Source of the DNA: Manduca sexta | Taxonomy: Eukaryota > Arthropoda > Insecta > Lepidoptera > Sphingidae | DNA: 64,000 nucleotides | Assembly (NCBI RefSeq): GCF_014839805.1 | Contig: NC_051119.1 | Location: 9,727,245-9,791,244 of the forward strand | Reading direction: 5' to 3' | Part shown: in pieces, positions 57,801 through 64,000 of the stretch | How the letters are laid out: every line of letters begins with the position of its first letter | Numbering within the stretch: position 1 is the first letter of the stretch | Made by a program: the position numbers and the translations under genes | Notes under the pieces: generated by a model | Seen by the model: the letters and a program-made list of their open reading frames with translations, nothing else | Database searches by the model: none | Told to the model about the DNA's origin: nothing

Positions 57801-60800
57801 ATCTTAAAAACTCTGTATACCGTGTACAACCAGTTTTGTGAATATAATAAAAAAAAGAGTACTAGTGTATTATATGGCTGGTGCAAACTGTTTTCTGGAT
57901 TTCATATTTATATGTGGGTGATGTTGCTTCTGTTAATGGACCGACACTGCGCTTACAATTAGGCGCGTGACTTGTCATGTCATAATAACATAAATAAACC
58001 AAAAATGATGAAATTAAGTGGACGTAATGTAAGATATTTGTGTTTTTTTATCAGTATCAGCTCGGAATCTGGATTTGTGCCCGATATGGCGATAAGCTCA
58101 CCCCCTATCACATCATGAGAAGGAACACATTTGGCGAAAAGTGGGTGCCCTGATGGCGCCTCTGCATACGCCTTCGGAGATAAATGCATGATGTGTGTTT
58201 TTTAGTGTAAGATGCCAATTGGCAGAGGTATGTGTGCTGTTTAAGACCTAGGAGGTTTCCGTTGTGGAAGATATTCAACAGTGGACGGCGATAGGCTGAC
58301 TGATTGATATGTGTGCAGGATTACCAGACAGTATGCTGCTATGGTTGCTGCAGAAGCTGCGCGGCAGTCGGCCTCGTTTGCGCGTGTGCGTGAGGCAGCA
58401 CGCGTCTTCGCAGTGCTCTGCGTTCTATATCACTGCCGATGACGATGTGTAAGTACCTTATAACTGCGACTTTACTGAAAAAAGGGGTGTCGACCCCACA
58501 TCGAAGGGGGCAGAGGCGTGATAATGATGATAATGATGGAGAAGCATAATATTTAGTAACGTTTTTGATAGACAATATTGTAGAAATAATAGGTTTTTTA
58601 AATATTATACAGGGTGTTGGAAAAATAGGGGTATCAAAAATATTCCTTTTTGAAAAAAGTTACTGTTTGGTTTGTTTTCATTAAAATTATGTTTTAGGAT
58701 ATTCGCAAATATATCCAAAATACTTCCGTAGTGGCTGGGAATGTATTAACATTTCTATTTGAATTTTAATATCGATATACTAGAATAAAGGCAAAAATAA
58801 TCATATATTATTCCCTTGTAACTTTACCAATAGTCGTGTAGACAATTGGTGTTTGATGATGGTAATTTATCTGTTAGACTGTTGCAAACCGCTGAAGAGA
58901 TCCATCTGCCGAAGTTACTGAAACCGGAATTCGGAGGCGGCTACAAGGAGTTCACCGTACGGGACATGCATTGCTTCCAGAAGGTTAGTGTTATTACTAT
59001 CATGTTAATATTCTAGTTCAATGTAATATTAACTGGTATTTATTTGCTAAGTACGAGTTTTAAAATCTGTTTTGTTTTTTTAATACGAGCACTGCTAATT
59101 GTCCCCATTACACCTGGTGGTAATTTGAGTTGGATCCGATAAAGAGTTGTTATCGAAATAGTATTGTTGCTGGAGAAGTGATTCACCTTCAAATAAGAAC
59201 TAATGTTCCATCTTAAAGATTGGCAACGCAGATTTATAGAGATCTATGGCGCCTGATATTGCAGATGTTCATGGGCGGTGATCGCTTACCATCAGGTGTA
59301 CCGTATGCTTGTTTACCCCCTATATAAAAATGTTAGTAAATGGGGATACTAGAGTTACCAACATAGCTCTGTCCAGGGCTTTTTTGTGGGAGCACGCGGA
59401 GGACGCAATGCCCCTAAAGAAAAATTAAAAAATATCGAAAAAATGCCATCAAAAAGTACAAAAAGGGAGGGGGTACAAAAAATTATGAACTTACAACTTT
59501 CGAGAATTAGTGTGTCCCGAACAAAAGAAGAGAAAAAGAGGCCTATGTATATAAAGAATAGGAATAAAAATATTATTTATCCCACAAAATAAATGTTCTA
59601 TGCAGTATGCACAACCTATATATTTTAAAGGACTGGGTGCAATCTATCTTCCGCATGACAAAATAAATTATAGTACAAGACGATTTAAAATCGTTTTCAT
59701 ATTCAACACACGCTAAATGGTATCGTGATAGCAAGCGGAATTTATAAATTCGATGTTTATGCGACATTACTGGTATACTTACGATAAAGCTCGTATTCGA
59801 ATGCTCAATTTATGTGCACGAAATGTTTTTAGGGTGTATACACAGCTGGCAAATACTATACAGCCAAAAGGCAGCGAATAAAAATGTATAGAATAGAATA
59901 TGTGTAGTAATAAAAATGTGGTAAAAAAGCTAAAATCTTTGTTGTCATTCCTAGTATACATGTCAGTAAGCTATATATTTTTTTTACCAGTTTTAAGAGA
60001 CCTTATGATATTTTTTTTTGGTAGGCTAAAAGACCCTACGCCATTCATGAAAAATGGCTGCAACACTAGAAAAAAACGTCAATTTAGTTATTTAATAATT
60101 TATGCAATTTTGAGATTACCAAGTATGGAATTTCTAAACGCATTTGTTTTGTAATTGAATTTTATTCATGTAGTTTTTATATACTTTGTTATAAACTAAG
60201 TTTTGTGATCTCAAATAACAGAAGTGCACGTAATGATCGACTTATAAATTGCCCATGATCAGATTCGTAATTCACCAATACACGAGTTTAGTTCCGTCGC
60301 ATTGCGTGGTAACCAAGCGCATTCACCAATTGTGTGCGCACCTTTAAACTGTTTGGAAATAAGTACATTTTTGGTGGAAGGTTATATTATATTAATTTCT
60401 CTAACGATGTTGTTTTTAAAGCATGGTAGACGGGGTTGATGTTAAGAGGTATGAACTTTCTACATTCGGATGTGGTGACGATCTGAAAGCTAAGGAATAG
60501 CGATTAGGGAATGACCGGTGGATCTGTGAGTTTCCGGGAATTATGCGACACAACAATAATTATAGTTTGTCAAAACGAGAACAAAATAATTAATGATAGA
60601 ATGTTCTGCCATCACGTGCGAGTGGCTCGAAGGACCAAAATAGCATTCATACGGTGCCGTGGCCAAGACGTCTTTTTAGAATTATTAAAGTTAATAGAAA
60701 ACAAAAATGTATCCAAGCGATAGACTAATCGATCGGTTATGTCATATTTGTTTTGTTAACCTGGCTACGGCTCACAGGCATCGATATAGATATAATATGT

Positions 60801-63800
60801 ACTACGTACTAGATTTGGCGTTCCGAACATTCATTGAGTTTAACTGAATTGAACTGCAATCTATTCAAACTGACTCTAATGTGGTGTCAATATTGACAGC
60901 TTGTAGTTGTGTACGGAGTGGCGCTCATAATATAAAAACATGAGCCCTAAGTTTAAACCTGGATTTTAATAAAAAATATTAGTTAAATAAGTAAAATTAT
61001 ATGTTGTTCAAGTGAATAAATAGGTTATAACAGTGACGTTTTGGTTGCCATTTTATTTAAAATTTTGAATAAGTAGTTTATTTGGACGTTCGTGTCTATA
61101 GAATACTAGCTTTTGCCCGCGGCTCCGCCCGCGTTACAAAGTTTTTCGGGCTAAAGTATTCCGTTATAAAAGTCACGCTATATATTTTCCCGGGAGCCTA
61201 TGTTCTTCCCAGGGTCTCAAACTGTCTCCATAACAAATTTCATCTTAATATGTTGGGTAGTTTTTGAGTTTAACACGTTCAGGCAGTCGGATGCAGCGGG
61301 GGACTTTGTTTTGTGATATATTTTTGTAGAACTTTTTAAGAGGAACAATCCCGTCATACATCATTGTTGCATAACTTTAACTGTTTACGCAGCGCACGCA
61401 ACGGAAGCTCTCAAAACTAATAAATTTTCCCCGTTTTTGCAACATGTTTCATTACTGCTTCGCTCCTATTAGTCATAGCTTGAAGATATATACCCTATAG
61501 CATTTCAAAAACAAAGTGCTATCCAACACAAAAATATTTTTTTCAGTTCGATCTGATAGTTCCTGAGATTAGCCATTACTGCTCCGCTCCTATTGGTCAT
61601 AGCGTGATGATATATAGCCCATAGTACTCCACGAATAAAGGGCTATCCAACACAAAACGAATTTTTCAGTTGAAACCGGTAGTTCCTGAGATTAGACATT
61701 ACTGATCCGCTCCTATTGGTCATAGCGTGATGATATATCACTTTGAGCACTCCACAAACAAAGGACTATTCAACACAAAAATATTTTTTCAGTTCGAATC
61801 GGTAGTTCCTGAGATTAGATATTACTGCTCCGCTCCTATTGGGTATAGCGTGATGATATATAGCCTATAGCACTCCACGAATAAAGGGCTATCCAACGCA
61901 AAAAGAATTTTTCAGTTTGGACCGGTAGTTCCTGAGATTAGCCATTACTGCCCCGCTCCTATTGGGTATAGCGTGATGATATATAGTCTATAGCACTCCA
62001 CGAACAAAGGGCTATCCAACGTAAAAAGAATTTTTCAGTTTGGACCGGTAGTTCCTGAGATTAGCCATTACTGCCCCGCTCCTATTGGGTATAGCGTGAT
62101 GATATATAGCCTAAAGCACTCCACGAACAAAGGGCTATCCAACGCAAAAAGAATTTTTCAGTTTGGACCGGTAGTTCCTGAGATTAGCCATTACTGCCCC
62201 GCTCCTATTGGGTATAGCGTGATGATATATAGCCTATAGCACTCCACGAACAAAGAGCTATCCAACGTAAAAAGAATTTTTCAGTTTGGACCGGTAGTTC
62301 CTGAGATTAGCGCGTTCAAACAAACAAACAAACAAACTCTTCAGCTTTATATAATAGTATAGATAAGTATAGATAGAAGTATAGATACGCCAATGCTCAC
62401 AGTTTGCTATTAGTTCCACAGGTCCGGTATAGTAATACTGTTGTTACAGGGCGCGAGCGCGGCAGAGTTACTGAGTTCGCAGGAGCGCGGCGCATTGGTG
62501 AAGCACGCGCTGGAGGCGGCGCGCGCCGAGCCCGGCGACGAGCGCGCGCTCGAGCCCGCGCTCACGCTGCGCGCCGGACAGAGCATCGGTACACACGCAC
62601 ACACACGCACTCACACATACACGCGCTGGAGGCGGCGCGCGCCGAGCCCGGCGACGAGCGCGCGCTCGAGCCCGCGCTCACGCTGCGCGCCGGTACAGAG
62701 CATCGGTACACACGCACACACACGCACTCACACATACACGCGCTGGAGGCGGCGCGCGCCGAGCCCGGCGACGAGCGCGCGCTCGAGCCCGCGCTCACGC
62801 TGCGCGCCGGACAGAGCATCGGTACACACGCACACACACGCACTCACACATACACGCGCTGGAGGCGGCGCGCGCCGAGCCCGGCGACGAGCGCGCGCTC
62901 GAGCCCGCGCTCACGCTGCGCGCCGGACAGAGCATCGGTACACACGCACACACACGCACTCACACATACACGCGCTGGAGGCGGCGCGCGCCGAGCCCGG
63001 CGACGAGCGCGCGCTCGAGCCCGCGCTCACGCTGCGCGCCGGACAGAGCATCGGTACACACGCACACACACGCACTCACACATACACGCGCTGGAGGCGG
63101 GGCGCGCCCGGCGACGAGCGCGCGCTCGAGCCCGCGCTCACGCTGCGCGCCGGACAGAGCATCGGTACACACGCACACACACGCACTCACACATACACGC
63201 GCTGGAGGCGGCGCGCGCCGAGCCCGGCGACGAGCGCGCGCTCGAGCCCGCGCTCACGCTGCGCGCCGGACAGAGCATCGGTACACACGCACACACACGC
63301 ACTCACACATACACGCGCTGGAGGCGGCGCGCGCCGAGCCCGGCGACGAGCGCGCGCTCGAGCCCGCGCTCACGCTGCGCGCCGGACAGAGCATCGGTAC
63401 ACACGCACACACACGCACTCACACATACACGCGCTGGAGGCGGCGCGCGCCGAGCCCGGCGACGAGCGCGCGCTCGAGCCCGCGCTCACGCTGCGCGCCG
63501 GACAGAGCATCGGTACACACGCACACACACGCACTCACACATACACGCGCTGGAGGCGGCGCGCGCCGAGCCCGGCGACGAGCGCGCGCTCGAGCCCGCG
63601 CTCACGCTGCGCGCCGGACAGAGCATCGGTACACACGCACACACACGCACTCACACATACACGCGCTGGAGGCGGCGCGCGCCGAGCCCGGCGACGAGCG
63701 CGCGCTCGAGCCCGCGCTCACGCTGCGCGCCGGACAGAGCATCGGTACACACGCACACACACGCACTCACACATACACGCGCTGGAGGCGGCGCGCGCNG

Positions 63801-64000
63801 AGCTTCCGGCGACGAGCGCGCGCTCGAGCCCGCGCTCACGCTGCGCGCCGGACAGAGCATCGGTACACACGCACACACACGCACTCACACATACACGCGC
63901 TGGAGGCGGCGCGCGCCGAGCCCGGCGACGAGCGCGCGCTCGAGCCCGCGCTCACGCTGCGCGCCGGACAGAGCATCGGTACACACGCACACACACGCAC
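48772..64000 (+). CDS. ANO8: Anoctamin-8-like protein (TMEM16 family), 5' part, runs off the window
   Basis: Five plus-strand coding exons join in frame: 48772-48892, 49911-50039, 58319-58448, 58878-58983 and 62450-62588, about 208 residues. The order of motifs matches the cytosolic N-terminal domain of ANO8 as I know it: AGRELRR...TDVVLIFP, then LLWLLQKLR, AFYIT, KPEFGGG, SSQERGALVKHAL and RAGQSI. Anoctamins are ten-helix membrane proteins acting as ion channels or lipid scramblases; vertebrate ANO8 sits in the endoplasmic reticulum and tethers it to the plasma membrane. The Drosophila counterpart is probably white walker. The start is supported by TGA two codons upstream in frame and the context aaccATGg. 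All transmembrane segments lie beyond 64000. After exon 5 the sequence becomes a tandem array made from that exon. Confidence 0.92.
49565..49835 (-). repeat. Dispersed repeat, family D
   Basis: Reverse copy carrying actgtagaaacaccaaccaa, gttacactggctacaatgtt and cacactgctacttgg. It is in ANO8 intron 1, ending about 75 bases before exon 2. Confidence 0.75.
49911..50039 (+). CDS. ANO8: ANO8 coding exon 2
   Basis: The acceptor is attggcag and the donor gtaagag. It is 129 bases, phase 1 to phase 1: AGRELRRRLPMAGQLGARLM, ending TQQTDVVLIFPK. This matches the AGR...DVLMTFP block of ANO8. A second ggcag four bases on would break the match, so the first is used. Confidence 0.9.
50287..50699. mobile_element. 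Candidate TIR MITE with internal hairpin
   Basis: The ends aataggggaccgg and ggtcccctatt are inverted. Inside, a perfect hairpin with 25-base arms lies at 50623-50647 and 50651-50675 with a 3-base loop. It lies in ANO8 intron 2, directly after exon 2. Confidence 0.65.
51735..51845. repeat. Fold-back MITE, family H (partial)
   Basis: It contains aatggaccaatcagaataaa and gatgagttgttttgattggt, matching the centre of the 47.5 kb copy. It lies in ANO8 intron 2. Confidence 0.6.
52254..52416. repeat. TIR MITE, family G
   Basis: It starts agtggcaaagggtgacattt and ends gactcttcgccact, with interior acccgacacaactta and aaagggaagccggcaggag. It lies in ANO8 intron 2. Confidence 0.72.
52990..53155. repeat. 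Fold-back MITE, family H
   Basis: It starts taaataaacaatcgctattt, carries caccaataaggataaagttt and ttattctgattggtcaattt, and ends with a mirrored gatcgca...taat. It lies in ANO8 intron 2. Confidence 0.6.
53972..56806. mobile_element. Candidate DNA transposon remnant bounded by 15-base inverted ends
   Basis: tatacagggtcattt at 53972 is mirrored by aaatgaccctgtata ending at 56806. The 2.8 kb between has no open frame of note and carries a SINE head at 54946. Ends reading ACAGGGTN are common among insect DNA transposons. The two ends could belong to separate insertions. Confidence 0.4.
54946..55055 (+). mobile_element. tRNA-derived SINE, family B, head only
   Basis: It shows gtgactacctcggtgccgca, then gggatcgaatcccgggtcgg, and stops soon after the head. 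It lies in ANO8 intron 2 and has no body or tail. Confidence 0.75.
56894..57116 (+). mobile_element. Retroelement tail, family A
   Basis: It runs from attagctttgctcgcggct to ggggactttgttttataata. It lies in ANO8 intron 2 and is followed by a short reversed piece (aaaacaaagccccc). Confidence 0.7.
58042..58197 (+). mobile_element. SINE family B, 3' half only
   Basis: It runs from ttatcagtatcagctcggaa through tggcgataagctcaccccct to cttcggagataaatgcatga. The tRNA head is missing. It lies in ANO8 intron 2. Confidence 0.75.
58319..58448 (+). CDS. ANO8: ANO8 coding exon 3
   Basis: The acceptor is gtgtgcag and the donor gtaagtac. It is 130 bases: GLPDSMLLWLLQKLRGSRPR, then SAFYITADDDV. It directly continues exon 2 in homologues although 8.3 kb of intron lies between. 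Confidence 0.92.
58878..58983 (+). CDS. ANO8: ANO8 coding exon 4
   Basis: The acceptor is ctgttag and the donor gttagtg. It is 106 bases: LLQTAEEIHLPKLLKPEFGG, then GYKEFTVRDMHCFQK. The EFGGG motif is typical of ANO8. The polypyrimidine tract is weak. Confidence 0.9.
61105..61446 (+). mobile_element. Retroelement tail, family A
   Basis: It starts actagcttttgcccgcggct and shares tattttcccggga, cccagggtct and actttgtttt with copies near 521, 28615, 37934 and 56894. This is a common lepidopteran SINE or LINE 3' end. It leads into the tandem array to its right. Confidence 0.7.
61447..62311 (+). repeat. Tandem array, seven units of about 123 bases
   Basis: The motif cattactg..ccgctcctattgg recurs at about 61448, 61573, 61695, 61819, 61941, 62065 and 62187, each unit ending caccggtagttcctgagatta or a variant. 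Units get more alike toward the right. The array is in ANO8 intron 4, continuing from a retroelement tail at 61105-61440. A single related unit is in FBXO33 intron 1 near 44690-44760. Confidence 0.9.
62450..62588 (+). CDS. ANO8: ANO8 coding exon 5
   Basis: The acceptor is ttgttacag and the donor gtacacac. It is 139 bases, phase 0 to 1: GASAAELLSSQERGALVKHA, then LEAARAEPGDERALEPALTL and RAGQSI. The SQER...L...RA pattern matches ANO8. The exon is extremely GC-rich. Its last 83 bases are the first unit of the tandem array that follows. Confidence 0.9.
62506..64000 (+). repeat. Tandem array of 116-base units made from the ANO8 exon 5 end plus splice donor
   Basis: Units begin (cgcgctggagg) at 62506, 62622, 62739, 62855, 62971, 63087, 63198, 63314, 63430, 63546, 63662, 63778 and 63896. 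Each has 83 bases of exon 5 and 33 bases of intron starting gtacacacgcac. Copies are almost identical. One has an extra t (62692 area), one is 5 bases short (63087 unit), and one has an N at 63799 with a two-base gain. The array runs off the window end. Confidence 0.97.

Larger units (their letters stand above)
50040..58318 (+). other. ANO8 intron 2 (8.3 kb)
   Basis: Exons 2 and 3 are adjacent in homologous proteins, so no coding exon is missing here. The intron is filled with MITEs (50287, 52254, 51735, 52990), a candidate transposon (53972-56806), SINE parts (54946, 58042) and a family A tail (56894). A CpG-rich patch (cgcgcgccgcgccgcg) lies at about 54260-54280. Confidence 0.8.

Noticed and set aside
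59386..59592. Lysine-rich 68-codon open frame in ANO8 intron 4
   Set aside because: A-rich sequence without motif; exons 4 and 5 are contiguous in homologues, so no exon is needed here.
62410..63884. Long minus-strand open frames through the tandem array (repeating RVCACVPMLCPARSVSAGSS-type peptides)
   Set aside because: They are antisense readings of a GC-rich array that happens to lack stops; the plus-strand exon 5 explains the sequence and there is no start or splice support.
62506..64000. CRISPR-like array
   Set aside because: Units are contiguous 116-base copies without variable spacers, in a eukaryotic gene.

Overview
The window is eukaryotic, and an insect genome, most probably a moth or butterfly, fits best. 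It is AT-rich, with short exons separated by introns full of small mobile elements: tRNA-headed SINEs, Helitron ends, TTAA-flanked piggyBac-type MITEs and LINE tails of kinds common in Lepidoptera. There is no sign of operons, bacterial genes or CRISPR. The species cannot be fixed from the sequence.

Two protein genes can be supported, arranged head to head. On the minus strand, an F-box protein gene of the FBXO33 family runs from its ATG at 42862 down to its stop codon at 24352. It has eleven coding exons, all joining in frame with GT-AG borders, and encodes about 467 residues. At least one non-coding first exon probably lies near 47.15-47.3 kb. On the plus strand, an anoctamin-8 (ANO8/TMEM16H-type) gene starts at 48772. 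Five coding exons (about 208 residues of the cytosolic N-terminal domain) are inside the window and the transmembrane part lies beyond its right end. The roughly 1.5 kb between the two 5' ends is the likely shared or back-to-back promoter region.

Layout: 1-17.6 kb is intergenic and dense with repeats. 17.6-24.3 kb is unusually poor in recognisable repeats, lies directly downstream of the FBXO33 stop codon and carries a dense cluster of ATCGAT/TATCGATA motifs. 24.35-47.3 kb is the FBXO33 gene with repeat-filled introns. 48.77-64 kb is the 5' part of ANO8, with one 8.3 kb intron made largely of mobile elements.

The most striking feature is at the right edge. The last 83 bases of ANO8 coding exon 5, together with its splice donor and 33 bases of intron, are repeated as a 116-base unit about 13 times up to the window end, so the array holds serial copies of an exon end plus a 5' splice site. 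Directly upstream, in the same gene, is a second array of about 123-base units derived from a retroelement tail. Other notable structures are a nearly perfect 357-base palindrome (a piggyBac-type MITE in fold-back form) in FBXO33 intron 1, Helitrons with a doubled 3' terminus, a SINE nested in a MITE with a clean target duplication, and several perfect hairpins. The two genes have no evident functional link (ubiquitin ligase adaptor versus membrane protein) beyond sharing a divergent 5' region.
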